Assembly: GCF_047425875.1 (NCBI RefSeq)
Contig: NZ_CP179727.1
Span: 1,364,001 to 1,428,000 of the forward strand
Source: Macrococcoides animalis
GTDB taxonomy: Bacteria > Bacillota > Bacilli > Staphylococcales > Staphylococcaceae
Length of the DNA: 64,000 nucleotides
Reading direction: 5' to 3'
Shown piece after piece: positions 54,596-63,775 of this stretch. The notes beneath the pieces are model-generated. The model did no database searches, had not been told where the DNA came from, and saw only the letters and a list, made by a program, of their open reading frames with translations. How positions within the stretch are numbered: position 1 is the first letter of the stretch; the number at the start of each line of letters is the position of its first letter. The translations under genes were made by a program, and so were the position numbers.

Positions 54596-55541
54596 CACTA
54601 CAAAAAAAGTATCCGCACTTGTAATCGTTATGATTGCTCTGATGATAGGATTCGTGATGATTCAACTGAATTTGCAAATTTTAGATTATGTATTACCCTC
54701 ACGACTAAGAAAGCTTGCGGCCATTATTTTAGTAGGAGCTGCAATTGGCGTATCATCGTTAATCTTCCAGACTATTACTGAGAATCACCTGTTGACGCCA
54801 TCGGTTATTGGACTCGATGCAGTATACTTATTCATCCAAACGATTATTATCTTTTTCTTTGGTAAATTAGGAGACGTGTTTTTTAATGTCTATGTAAATT
54901 TCTTTATATCAGTCATTTTGATGATAGGCTTCACACTTGGATTATTTAACATTGTTTTTAAGAAGAATACTTCCGTTTATTTTGTATTACTATTTGGAAT
55001 AGTTATGGGGACATGTTTCTCAAGCCTTTCAAGCTTTATGCACATGGTAATGAATCCAGACGATTTCTTATTATTACAAGATAAATTATTCGCAAGCTTT
55101 AATACAGTAAACGAAAAATTATTACTCATTAGCTGCATTATTATTGTGATATTACTTATTTATATTTATCGACATGCTTATGAACTAGATGTATTAAGTT
55201 TGGGGAATACACATGCGACAAACTTAGGTGTAAATGTTGAAAAATTAACACGTAATATGTTACTTGTTGTAGCTATTCTAGTGAGTATCTCAACAGCACT
55301 TGTCGGCCCAATAACATTTTTAGGGATTATCGTTTGTAATGTAACGTATCAGTTTATGCAAACATTTAAACACCAATATTTAATTATTTCAGTGCTTGCC
55401 GTTTCAGGCATCACATTGTTACTTGGCCAAATGATCAATCAATACGTATTCGACGGCACAACAGAAATTACGATATTGATTAATTTTATAGGTGGAATAT
55501 ACTTTATCTACTTATTATTTAAGGAGGGTGCTCATGATTAA
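54588..55541 (+). CDS. sstB: SstB-like iron-siderophore ABC permease
   Basis: 317 residues, second permease of the heterodimer, with TENHLLTPSVIGLDAVYLF and FLGIIVCNVTYQ segments. AAGAGGAG lies upstream within sstA. Ends inside sstC (8-base overlap), so the three membrane and ATPase genes are translationally coupled. Confidence 0.9.
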   Translation: MPNTTKKVSALVIVMIALMIGFVMIQLNLQILDYVLPSRLRKLAAIILVGAAIGVSSLIFQTITENHLLTPSVIGLDAVYLFIQTIIIFFFGKLGDVFFNVYVNFFISVILMIGFTLGLFNIVFKKNTSVYFVLLFGIVMGTCFSSLSSFMHMVMNPDDFLLLQDKLFASFNTVNEKLLLISCIIIVILLIYIYRHAYELDVLSLGNTHATNLGVNVEKLTRNMLLVVAILVSISTALVGPITFLGIIVCNVTYQFMQTFKHQYLIISVLAVSGITLLLGQMINQYVFDGTTEITILINFIGGIYFIYLLFKEGAHD

Positions 55542-56340
55542 AGTACAACATTTGCACAAAACAATTGGTAATAAGGAAATCTTAAATGATATTTCCGTGG
55601 AAATAAAAAAAGGAGCTATTACAGCAATTATTGGGCCAAACGGGGCAGGTAAGAGTACTTTGTTATCAGCCATTACTCGTCTGAGTGAATATGACCAGGG
55701 TGCAGTATTTTTAAACGATGTTCCTATTGAAAAGATGAAAAGTGATGATATTGCAATGCAACTTGCGGTACTTAAGCAAAGCAATCATACAAACTTAAAA
55801 ATTACAGTACGAGACCTAGTGAATTTCGGACGATTTCCATACTCTAAAGGACGATTATCAAAAGAAGATCATGCGATAGTAGATGAAGCAATTGAATACT
55901 TAGAATTAAAGCCGTTTGAGAATCGTTTCTTAGATGAATTATCAGGTGGACAGAAGCAACGTGCCTATATAGCAATGACATTAGCACAAGATACAGACTA
56001 TATTTTCTTAGATGAACCATTAAATAACCTAGATATGAAACATTCTGTACAAATGATGCAACTATTACGTCGTTTAGTAAGAGAAAAACAGAAGACAATC
56101 GTTATTGTCATTCACGACATTAACTTTGCCTCTTGTTATGCGGACTATATCATTGCCTTGAAAGAGGGTGTTGTTCTACTCGATGGCAAAAAAGAAGAAG
56201 TCATTACAACTGAAAAATTAAAAGCTGTCTATGATATGGATATCCAGATTGAATGTATTTTTGGGCAACAAATTTGTGTTTATTTCGATGATGAACATAT
56301 GACAGTAGATGAATTTATTGAAGAAGTACAAGTAGTATAA
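55534..56340 (+). CDS. sstC: SstC-like iron-siderophore ABC ATPase
   Basis: 268 residues. Walker A GPNGAGKST (34-42), signature LSGGQKQR, Walker B YIFLDEP and the switch VIHDIN are complete. AAGGAGG precedes the ATG at 55534, inside the sstB end; the longer frame from 55492 overlaps sstB and is rejected. The 97-base gap to sstD contains no clear terminator. Confidence 0.93.
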   Translation: MIKVQHLHKTIGNKEILNDISVEIKKGAITAIIGPNGAGKSTLLSAITRLSEYDQGAVFLNDVPIEKMKSDDIAMQLAVLKQSNHTNLKITVRDLVNFGRFPYSKGRLSKEDHAIVDEAIEYLELKPFENRFLDELSGGQKQRAYIAMTLAQDTDYIFLDEPLNNLDMKHSVQMMQLLRRLVREKQKTIVIVIHDINFASCYADYIIALKEGVVLLDGKKEEVITTEKLKAVYDMDIQIECIFGQQICVYFDDEHMTVDEFIEEVQVV

Positions 56341-56436
56341 TGTATAACATTGAAAGGAGTGTTGCTGGGTAGGTGTTAAAGTAAGGGCTAATTTTCATTG
56401 GGGAAAACAATACATATATCAAAGGAGAAATAAGGA

Positions 56437-57474
56437 ATGAAACGTATTTTTAGCTTAGTATTAACGTTCACTTTAATTTTAGTTTTAGCAGCATGTGGTG
56501 GTACAAAAGATAATGCGAAGACAGAAGATAAAACAGCAGGAAAAATTGACAAAGTAGAAACAGTTAAAATAGAAAATAAATACAAAATGATGGGTGAAAA
56601 AGAAGACGGTAGTGATGCGAAAGATGTTGCAGAAACTATTGAGATTCCTAAAAATCCTAAAAATATTGCGGTATTTGACTATGGAACACTGGCAACAATG
56701 AAAGAATTAGGTGTTGACGGCGAAGTCAAAGGTTTACCAAAAGGTGAAGGTAATAAGAGTGTTCCATCATTCCTTGAAAACTTTAAAGATAAAAAATATG
56801 CAAACTTAGGGAATTTAAAAGAACCTAACTTTGAAAAATTAGCAGAACTACAACCAGAACTCATTTTAATTTCTGGGCGCCAAGCAAACCAAAAAGTAAT
56901 GGAAGAAATGAAAAAAGCAGCACCTGAAGCTAAGATTCTTTATGTTGGTACAGATGATACAAACTATATCGGTAGTGTGAAGACGAATACTGAAAGCATC
57001 GGTAAAGTATTCGATAAAGAAAAAGAAGCAACAGCGTTAATTGAAGATTTAGACAAGAAGATTGAAGAAGTAAAAGCAATGACTGAAAAGTCAAAAGATA
57101 AAGGGTTATTTATCTTAGCAAATGAAGGTGAGTTATCTGTATTTGGAAAAGGTGGTCGTTTCGGATTTATCCATGATGTATTAGGCGTTAAAGAAGCGGA
57201 TGAGAAGATTCAAGCAAAAGGTCACGGACAAGTGATTAACTTTGAATACATTAACAAAACAAACCCAGATATTATATATGCGATGGACCGTGGTATAGCG
57301 GTTGGTGGGAAATCTTCTGCGAAACAAGCGTTAACAAATGATGTTATTAAAGACGTTAACGCAGTAAAGAATGATAAAGTGGTAGAAATAGATCCATATT
57401 TATGGTACTTCTCAGGTGGCGGAGCTGTTACAGTGAAGAAACAAATCGAAGAAGTAGAAAAAGCTTATAAATAA
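56437..57474 (+). CDS. sstD: SstD-like siderophore-binding lipoprotein
   Basis: 345 residues with a lipoprotein signal ending LVLAAC (Cys20). The mature part has the periplasmic-binding-protein fold; KIENKYKMMGEKEDGSDAK and PKNPKNIAVFDYGTL resemble S. aureus SstD, which binds catechol-type siderophores and stress hormones. AAAGGAG precedes the ATG. Last gene of the Fur-linked operon. Confidence 0.92.
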   Translation: MKRIFSLVLTFTLILVLAACGGTKDNAKTEDKTAGKIDKVETVKIENKYKMMGEKEDGSDAKDVAETIEIPKNPKNIAVFDYGTLATMKELGVDGEVKGLPKGEGNKSVPSFLENFKDKKYANLGNLKEPNFEKLAELQPELILISGRQANQKVMEEMKKAAPEAKILYVGTDDTNYIGSVKTNTESIGKVFDKEKEATALIEDLDKKIEEVKAMTEKSKDKGLFILANEGELSVFGKGGRFGFIHDVLGVKEADEKIQAKGHGQVINFEYINKTNPDIIYAMDRGIAVGGKSSAKQALTNDVIKDVNAVKNDKVVEIDPYLWYFSGGGAVTVKKQIEEVEKAYK

Positions 57475-57479
57475 GTACG

Positions 57480-57518
57480 AAGCGTCTATTATTGTTAAAT
57501 CAATAATAGACGCTTTTT
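57480..57518 (+). terminator. terminator of the sst operon
   Basis: GCGTCTATTATTG pairs with CAATAATAGACGC; TTTTT follows. Confidence 0.92.
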
Positions 57519-57576
57519 CTTATGATACAATGAAATAAGAAAAGTAATAAAATATTAACAGAAAAGAGAAAATTTA

Positions 57577-58107
57577 ATGAAAGAAATATTTACAAAGAAA
57601 TTTTTAATTATGGCGATGATGTTACTAGGGTTATTTGCGATTGGTATTATTGTTCAGAATCTGATGAATCCACAACAATTTCCAAAAGTGACGAAGAGTC
57701 AAATCGAAAAGCTTGAAAGTATGAGCTTTAAATCAGAAGAAGCGGCGAGTAAAGCTGTAAGAGAAAAGTTATTTAAAGGTGTGAGAGGGAGTGGGCTATC
57801 ATTAGGCGCTCATGAGAATGAACCAAGTATCGGAATTCACACTTACTATGACGGAAAGACGAAAGATTATGTGTCGTCTTATTATGTTCTTAAAAATAAA
57901 GAGGGTTATCAAGTAAAAATTGGTGAAGTGAACGTGACGTATCAAAAAGGTGACAAGAAAATGTGGACCGATAAAATTAATGGTCATGTATATGATTGTT
58001 ATATTAACGACTACCGTCGTTTCAAAGAAGTTGATAAGAATGAAGAAACAACATCAACAGCAACACTACATAATGATGGGGCAATTCATATCATTCAGAA
58101 AAAATAA
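57577..58107 (+). CDS. hypothetical anchored protein
   Basis: 176 residues: an N-terminal signal or anchor helix (about 8-28, LIMAMMLLGLFAIGIIVQ) and a hydrophilic, Lys/Tyr-rich outer domain. No lipobox or known motif. The AGAGAAA ribosome site is weak. It lies between the sst terminator and its own terminator, and I do not recognise the family. Not obviously part of the iron operon. Confidence 0.7.
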   Translation: MKEIFTKKFLIMAMMLLGLFAIGIIVQNLMNPQQFPKVTKSQIEKLESMSFKSEEAASKAVREKLFKGVRGSGLSLGAHENEPSIGIHTYYDGKTKDYVSSYYVLKNKEGYQVKIGEVNVTYQKGDKKMWTDKINGHVYDCYINDYRRFKEVDKNEETTSTATLHNDGAIHIIQKK

Positions 58108-58139
58108 ACCGAGTGCTTAGGTTTATTTTTTTTTTTTTT
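58099..58139 (+). terminator. terminator with a 14-T run
   Basis: AAAATAAACC pairs with GGTTTATTTT and is followed by a T tract (14 Ts). It ends the hypothetical gene. Confidence 0.8.
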
Positions 58140-58192
58140 AAAGTATACAAGTAAAATAGGTATTTTGGGTTTATACACTCAAAAACTACACG

Positions 58193-58225
58193 TAAAAAAA
58201 AAGACAACCCAACATCGGGTTGTCG
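58193..58225 (-). terminator. terminator of hemQ
   Basis: GACAACCC pairs with GGGTTGTC; on the minus strand a run of Ts follows, directly after the hemQ stop. Confidence 0.85.
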
Positions 58226-58238
58226 TAATAAACTGAGT

Positions 58239-58988
58239 CTATACTGTAAATAAACCTTGTAAGTCTTCAGTTTTTAAGATGTTACCAACATAGAATGAAC
58301 CGAATTCACCGTAACGTGCTGATACTTCATCAAAACGCATTTCATATACTAATTTTTTAAATTGTAATACGTCGTCAGCAAATAAAGTAACGCCCCATTC
58401 GTAGTCGTCGAATCCAACTGAGCCAGTAATAAATTGTTTAACGACACCAGCATATCCACGTCCAATCATACCGTGAGAACGCATTAAACCTTTACGGTGA
58501 TCCATGTCTAACATGTACCAGTTATCTTCACCTTGACGACGTTTATCCATTGGATAGAAACAGATATATTCAGCGCGTGGTAATTCTGGGTAAAGTCTTG
58601 CTTTAATATGAGGATTTTCATATGGATCTTCGTCTGACCCTTGTGCAAGGTAGTTACTTAACTCAATCACTGATACGTAAGAATATGTTGGGATTAAGTA
58701 ATCACGAATTGCTAATTTATTGAACTCAGTTTCAACGGCTGTTAAGTCTTTCATTTCGGGACGTAACATCCAAAGCATTAAGTCTGCTTTTTGACCTGTA
58801 ATGTTGTAAAGAGCGTAAGAACCTTCTTTAGCAACATGGTTTTCTTCTAATTTATTGATAAAAGTACCTAATTCTTCTACCATTTTCGTACGGTCTTCAG
58901 CTTCTACTAATTTTAAGCTCGTAAAGTCGATTGCATAAAATAAGTGTAAACTATACCAACCGTCTAATGTTTTTGCTGCTTCATTCAT
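58239..58988 (-). CDS. hemQ: HemQ, coproheme decarboxylase
   Basis: 249 residues of the chlorite-dismutase fold; last step of the coproporphyrin-dependent haem pathway in Gram-positives. Signatures AIYNITGQ-like (ALYNITGQKAD), SYVSVIELSNYL and the haem-ligand HGMIGRGYAG are clear. AGGAGAG precedes the ATG. Divergent from pta. Confidence 0.95.
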   Translation of the reverse strand: MNEAAKTLDGWYSLHLFYAIDFTSLKLVEAEDRTKMVEELGTFINKLEENHVAKEGSYALYNITGQKADLMLWMLRPEMKDLTAVETEFNKLAIRDYLIPTYSYVSVIELSNYLAQGSDEDPYENPHIKARLYPELPRAEYICFYPMDKRRQGEDNWYMLDMDHRKGLMRSHGMIGRGYAGVVKQFITGSVGFDDYEWGVTLFADDVLQFKKLVYEMRFDEVSARYGEFGSFYVGNILKTEDLQGLFTV

Positions 58989-59140
58989 TATTCATCTCTC
59001 CTCTAATTGTAATCACTCTCATTTTATCATAAGTATTGAATTATGTACGTTCGCAGAATTTACATATTGATGACGTGTAATTTGACGGAAAAGAGTCTAT
59101 AATGATTTGTGGGGATGAATCAAAATTTCAGGAGGCTATT

Positions 59141-60130
59141 ATGGCTAATTTATTAGAAGTATTAAATGAAAAACTTTCAGGTAAGAACGTAAAAATCGTA
59201 TTACCAGAAGGAACAGACGAACGCGTATTACAAGCGGCAGTTGAATTACAAAAAGGTGATAAAGTATCACCAATCGTCTTAGGTAACGAGAGTGAAGTAA
59301 AAGCACTTGCTGAAAAATTAGGTTTATCAATTGACGGCATTGAAGTAATAGATCCAACGACAAGTGAATTACGTGCAGAGTTAATCACGAAATTCGTAGA
59401 ACGTCGTAAAGGAAAAGCAACTGAGGAGCAAGCTACACAAATGCTAAACGATCCTAACTACTTCGGTACAATGTTAGTTTACACTGATCGTGCTGCTGGA
59501 TTAGTGTCAGGAGCTGCACATTCAACTGCAGATACTGTACGTCCAGCTTTACAAATCATCAAGACTAAACCAGGTGTGACACGTACATCAGGTGTGTTCT
59601 TCATGATTCGTGAAGACGAGCAGTACTTAATGGGTGACTGTGCAATTAACCCTACATTAGATGCAACTGCTTTATCGGAAATCGCGATTGAGTCTGCGAA
59701 GACTGCAAAAGCATTCGGTATGGATCCAAAAGTTGCAATGTTGAGCTTCTCAACAAAAGGTTCAGCAAAAACACCTGAAACTGAAAAAGTAACTGAAGCA
59801 ACAAAATTAGCGCAAGAAAAATTAGCTTCTGAGTCTGACTTAGAAGGCGTAGTAATCGACGGAGAATTCCAATTTGACGCTGCATTCGTACCATCTGTCG
59901 CAGCGAAAAAAGCACCAGAATCACCAATCCAAGGTGATGCAAATGTATTCGTATTCCCTAGCTTAGAAGCTGGTAACATTGGATACAAAATTGCTCAACG
60001 TTTAGGTGGATTTGATGCTGTAGGGCCAATCTTACAAGGATTAAATGCACCAGTGAATGATTTATCACGTGGATGTTCAACAGAAGATGTTGTGTCTTTA
60101 TCAATCATCACTGCAGCACAATCTTTATAA
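59141..60130 (+). CDS. pta: Pta, phosphate acetyltransferase
   Basis: 329 residues; converts acetyl-CoA and phosphate to acetyl phosphate. VLPEGTDERVLQAAV, GAAHSTADTVRPALQII and NVFVFPSLEAGNIGYK are family signatures. AGGAGGC precedes the ATG at 59141; the upstream extension is rejected. hemQ-pta-lipL order as in B. subtilis. Confidence 0.96.
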   Translation: MANLLEVLNEKLSGKNVKIVLPEGTDERVLQAAVELQKGDKVSPIVLGNESEVKALAEKLGLSIDGIEVIDPTTSELRAELITKFVERRKGKATEEQATQMLNDPNYFGTMLVYTDRAAGLVSGAAHSTADTVRPALQIIKTKPGVTRTSGVFFMIREDEQYLMGDCAINPTLDATALSEIAIESAKTAKAFGMDPKVAMLSFSTKGSAKTPETEKVTEATKLAQEKLASESDLEGVVIDGEFQFDAAFVPSVAAKKAPESPIQGDANVFVFPSLEAGNIGYKIAQRLGGFDAVGPILQGLNAPVNDLSRGCSTEDVVSLSIITAAQSL

Positions 60131-60133
60131 TAG

Positions 60134-60973
60134 ATGACAAAGTCAATCTTTGAAGAAAATTGGCAATATGTTGATCACACGCGAGGACTGCAGCCAATGC
60201 AGTCCTTTGCTTTTGACGATATGTATTGTCATTTGAATGGTCAAAAGAATCATGATAGTGTGGTACGCACTTGGATTCATGACCATGTTGTCATTCTCGG
60301 TATTCATGATGCCAGGTTACCATATATTGAAGAAGGTATAGATTTTTTAAATAATCATGGGTACGGTGCAATTGTCCGTAACTCTGGTGGGTTAGGTGTT
60401 GTACTTGACGCGGGTGTACTCAATATTTCTCTTATCTTTCCTGGAGAAATTACATTTTCAATTGATGCAGGGTATGAGTATATGTATGAACTTATACAAG
60501 AAATGTTTAAGGATTACCATAAACGTATAGATGCAAAAGAAATTGGCCATTCTTATTGTCCTGGGAGTTATGATTTAAGCATTGATAATAAGAAGTTTGC
60601 AGGGATTTCGCAACGCCGAGTAAAAAATGGTATTGCTGTCCAAATCTATCTATGTATAGAAGGAAGTGGATCAGAACGTGCAGAGCTGATGAGACAGTTT
60701 TATGATGTAGCACGTCGAGGAGAAGCAACAAAATTTACGTATCCTGAAATAGAACCTAATTGCATGGCGAGCTTGTCAGAACTGTTAGGTGTTGAGCTTA
60801 CAGTAGATGAAGTCATCTTCAAATTACTATATTCAATGAAAGACTTAGGTGCAACTTTATCAAATAATGAGATGACAAGTGATATGTGGACGTTGTATAA
60901 TAGTTACTTCGAACGCATGATTGAAAGAAACGCAAAAATAAAAATAAATCAAGGTGGTGAATCAAATGCGTAA
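60134..60973 (+). CDS. lipL: LipL, octanoyl-[GcvH]:protein N-octanoyltransferase
   Basis: 279 residues of the biotin/lipoate ligase fold. GHSYCPGSYDLS holds the acyl-carrying Cys (about 142), and RNSGGLGVVLD is the substrate loop. In Bacillus and Staphylococcus LipL moves octanoyl groups from GcvH to E2 proteins. It starts three bases after the pta stop with no clear ribosome site, so reinitiation or coupling is likely. Confidence 0.9.
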   Translation: MTKSIFEENWQYVDHTRGLQPMQSFAFDDMYCHLNGQKNHDSVVRTWIHDHVVILGIHDARLPYIEEGIDFLNNHGYGAIVRNSGGLGVVLDAGVLNISLIFPGEITFSIDAGYEYMYELIQEMFKDYHKRIDAKEIGHSYCPGSYDLSIDNKKFAGISQRRVKNGIAVQIYLCIEGSGSERAELMRQFYDVARRGEATKFTYPEIEPNCMASLSELLGVELTVDEVIFKLLYSMKDLGATLSNNEMTSDMWTLYNSYFERMIERNAKIKINQGGESNA

Positions 60974-61292
60974 TAAGTTTCAAGTGTGCGATGATTGCCA
61001 AGGTGTATGTCTTAGAACATTACTACCAAAATTAGAGAAGTTAGACCCAGATGCAGAAGTGGAAATCGCATGCCAGTCTTACTGTGGACCCGGTAGACGA
61101 AAAACTTTCGCATTTGTAAATAACCGCCCCCTAGCAGCCGCAACGGAAGAAGAACTACTTGAGAAAGTAGAGAAACGTTTAGCACAGAAGCGTGATCCGG
61201 AAGAAGAAGCACGACTTGCAAAGCGTAACGCAGAACGTAAACGTCGTTTAGACGAACAGAATGCGAAGCTGAAAGAGAAATTAAATAGATAG
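60966..61292 (+). CDS. DUF1450-like protein with basic coiled-coil tail
   Basis: 108 residues. N-terminal cysteine-rich part (CDDCQGVC near 8-15, CQSYCGPGRRKTFAFVNNRPL) resembles the YuzB-type DUF1450 fold; the C-terminal third (about 65-108) is a highly charged helix (RNAERKRRLDEQNAKLKEK). Start ATG at 60966 overlaps lipL by 8 bases after GGTGG. No known function. Confidence 0.75.
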   Translation: MRNKFQVCDDCQGVCLRTLLPKLEKLDPDAEVEIACQSYCGPGRRKTFAFVNNRPLAAATEEELLEKVEKRLAQKRDPEEEARLAKRNAERKRRLDEQNAKLKEKLNR

Positions 61293-61298
61293 AATTAG

Positions 61299-61331
61299 AA
61301 GGCTGGAATAGAAATATTCCGGTCTTTTTTT
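61299..61331 (+). terminator. terminator of pta-lipL unit
   Basis: AAGGCTGGAATA pairs with TATTCCGGTCTT (two G-U pairs) around GAAA; a run of seven Ts follows. Confidence 0.88.
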
Positions 61332-61462
61332 AATGCCGCTTATTAACCCTCTTTACAATACTACATACTTCTTTAATGTAAATTTACAAGAGTTTAATAT
61401 CCCTTTGCTATGATTAGTTTGTATAACTATAAGTATGAATCAATAGAAGGGTGGAACTATTC

Positions 61463-62575
61463 GTGCAACGTATTTTAATTACTGGTGCTCGTGCTCCAAT
61501 TTCTTACGAGGTTGTTCAGCAACAGGTCGCACTAGGCAGAACAGTATTCTTAACGGATTCTACCAAGAAAATCAGCATCAAAAACTCTAAGTTTATTGAA
61601 GAATTCATTTTAACAACATCACCACGATTTTCTACTGAAGAATATATTAACGACATTAACAATATTGTTATGAAACATAATATTGATTTAATCATCCCCT
61701 TAAATGAAGAGTCATTTTATTTATCTCATATGAAAGAGAAATTAATCGCACCTGTTTGGGTTGAAGATATTTCAAAAATGCTGTCAGTGCATAACAAATA
61801 TAACTTTACGAAGATGATCGATGCGATGGGCTTTAAAGTTCCAGATACAAAGTATGTTATGAACTATGATGATTTAACGACTTTTATTAAAAAATTTCCG
61901 AGTGATGAATACATCGTGAAGCAACCCTATGGTCGTTTCGGTCAATCCGTTCGTAAATTAACGCGTATGTCATTAGAGAATGACAATATGATTGAGTTCC
62001 CCTTTATGATTCAAACGTTAATAAAAGGAACAGAATGGTGTTCATATAGTTTCGCTAAAGAGGGTGAAACGTTATCTACATCGTTATATTTATCAAATAC
62101 GCATGATAGTTATAATTGTTCAACACACTTTACTTCTGAAAGAAACGAAGAATTGCAATCAATTATTGAGTCTGTGATTAAGAATTTAAACTGGTCTTAT
62201 CAAATCGCCTTTGACGTAATTAAATGTGATACAACAGGGGACTATTACTTTATTGAATGTAATCCTCGTGCGACAAACGGTGCATTATTTATGCAACCCG
62301 AAGTATGGGAGTTTAAGAAAAGTGAGCCAAAATACGAAGTGCGTCAATTAATCTTTGTGTCGCTATATAACTTTATCATGCGTCCTAAGAAACATAATTT
62401 AGAACGCTTGAAGTATGGGAAAGATATTTTTTGGCATCCAAGTGAGAAATCAATCTTCTTCGAACAAATTATCAGCGGAGCACAGTGGTGGTTTGAAGCA
62501 AAGTCTCAAAAGACTACAGTAAATACCATTACAACGTACGATATCGAGTGGAATGATGACATTGTAAATCTATAG
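61463..62575 (+). CDS. ATP-grasp family protein
   Basis: 370 residues. N-terminal Rossmann-like ITGARAPISYEVVQQ, then an ATP-grasp domain: YIVKQPYGRFGQSVRKL (ATP lysine) and YFIECNPRATNGAL (Mg-binding Glu and Asn). Resembles carboxylate-amine ligases of the carbamoyl-phosphate-synthase-like group. GTG start at 61463, eight bases after GGGTGG. It is followed 17 bases later by a GNAT-like gene. Substrate unknown; a peptide or amino-acid ligase is possible. Confidence 0.8.
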   Translation: MQRILITGARAPISYEVVQQQVALGRTVFLTDSTKKISIKNSKFIEEFILTTSPRFSTEEYINDINNIVMKHNIDLIIPLNEESFYLSHMKEKLIAPVWVEDISKMLSVHNKYNFTKMIDAMGFKVPDTKYVMNYDDLTTFIKKFPSDEYIVKQPYGRFGQSVRKLTRMSLENDNMIEFPFMIQTLIKGTEWCSYSFAKEGETLSTSLYLSNTHDSYNCSTHFTSERNEELQSIIESVIKNLNWSYQIAFDVIKCDTTGDYYFIECNPRATNGALFMQPEVWEFKKSEPKYEVRQLIFVSLYNFIMRPKKHNLERLKYGKDIFWHPSEKSIFFEQIISGAQWWFEAKSQKTTVNTITTYDIEWNDDIVNL

Positions 62576-62592
62576 ATAAAGAGGTTTTACAC

Positions 62593-63708
62593 ATGACAAT
62601 CTATACAAACTTTGAAGATATCCCTTTTGACGAGGTGGATATCTCTCCTTTTAATAAGGGATATATTCAGTACATGATGGAAGGCATCCATCGTGGCATT
62701 GAGAATGTTCATGCACGTGTTGAAGTGATTTTACTCAACGGGCAATTAATTCCTTATAGTGTGAAAGAGGGTGGCTCGAAAGATTCTTGGATTCATTCAT
62801 TCACTGGCCAATATATTGATGAGATGGTGTCAGAAGTGAATAGAATGGAGATGATGGGGGCACTTCGTACGTTGGCATATCAGTTATTGAATATTGGCCG
62901 TCGTTTATTAGGACTTACGGGTGAGAAGACTGTAACTGTATTCCCTTCGTTTATGTCGACAACGATGTATGAAGAATTTCAGTTTGATCAAATTCAAGAA
63001 GTGACGAGAATATTAGTCGCACGTTTTCCAAAACATGCGATTGTCTATCGCACATTAAATGACAAGTTTCATCAAGATAAAATGCAAGAATTGAATGATA
63101 TAGGATACAAAGAAATGATTTCTCGTGCAATTTATATCTTTGATCCGAGTGAAGCACATACTAAGAATGAACGTAAGGATTTGAAGAAAGATATGAAACG
63201 TTTCGAGAAAAGTGGATACACATTTACGAATGAGATTCGGGAAGATGAATTTAGTCAGTTGATGCCACTATATAAACAAGTATATTTAGATAAGTATTCG
63301 GATTTCAATCCTCACTACACAGAAGATTTCTTTAAGTATTTATATAAAGAGATGGGACTAACATGGTTTGTAATTAAAGATGACGACCGTATAATTTCCT
63401 TCATGGGTGTAAGTCAAACGGGAAGCGTGCTGTTCCCGACGTATTTCGGCATGGATCAATCCGTAAAGGGCTTATACTTTATGACGAGTGGCTTGCTGTA
63501 TCACTTTGCAAAGGATAATGACTACGCTATTAATAATAGTGCTGGAGCGAAAGATTATAAACTTGCACGTGGAAGTAGGCCACACTTAGAATATCACTAT
63601 ATATATTACAAACATTTAAAACTTGTACCATTTATGAGTTACTATTTATTTACAAAAGTTGCAACACCGTTAGGAAAGTTTTTATTAAAAAAATTGCAGT
63701 TTAATTAA
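62593..63708 (+). CDS. GNAT/FemAB-like acyltransferase-fold protein
   Basis: 371 residues. The C-terminal half (about 185-345: HTKNERKDLKKDMKRFEKSG, VIKDDDRIISFMGV, NNSAGAKDYKLARG) resembles the GNAT/FemAB-like aminoacyl-transfer fold; the N-terminal half is helical and has no motif I know. AAAGAGG precedes the ATG. Directly downstream of the ATP-grasp gene, so the two likely act on one molecule. No proof of reaction. Confidence 0.65.
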   Translation: MTIYTNFEDIPFDEVDISPFNKGYIQYMMEGIHRGIENVHARVEVILLNGQLIPYSVKEGGSKDSWIHSFTGQYIDEMVSEVNRMEMMGALRTLAYQLLNIGRRLLGLTGEKTVTVFPSFMSTTMYEEFQFDQIQEVTRILVARFPKHAIVYRTLNDKFHQDKMQELNDIGYKEMISRAIYIFDPSEAHTKNERKDLKKDMKRFEKSGYTFTNEIREDEFSQLMPLYKQVYLDKYSDFNPHYTEDFFKYLYKEMGLTWFVIKDDDRIISFMGVSQTGSVLFPTYFGMDQSVKGLYFMTSGLLYHFAKDNDYAINNSAGAKDYKLARGSRPHLEYHYIYYKHLKLVPFMSYYLFTKVATPLGKFLLKKLQFN

Positions 63709-63775
63709 ATATATTTATTATTCTGATATTAATAATGATATAATGTAAATATAAAATTTTTAGGCGGTGATGCAC

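Noticed and set aside
58126..58139. 14-T homopolymer as phase-variable switch
   Set aside because: It lies after a stop codon as part of a terminator, not in a gene or between promoter boxes.
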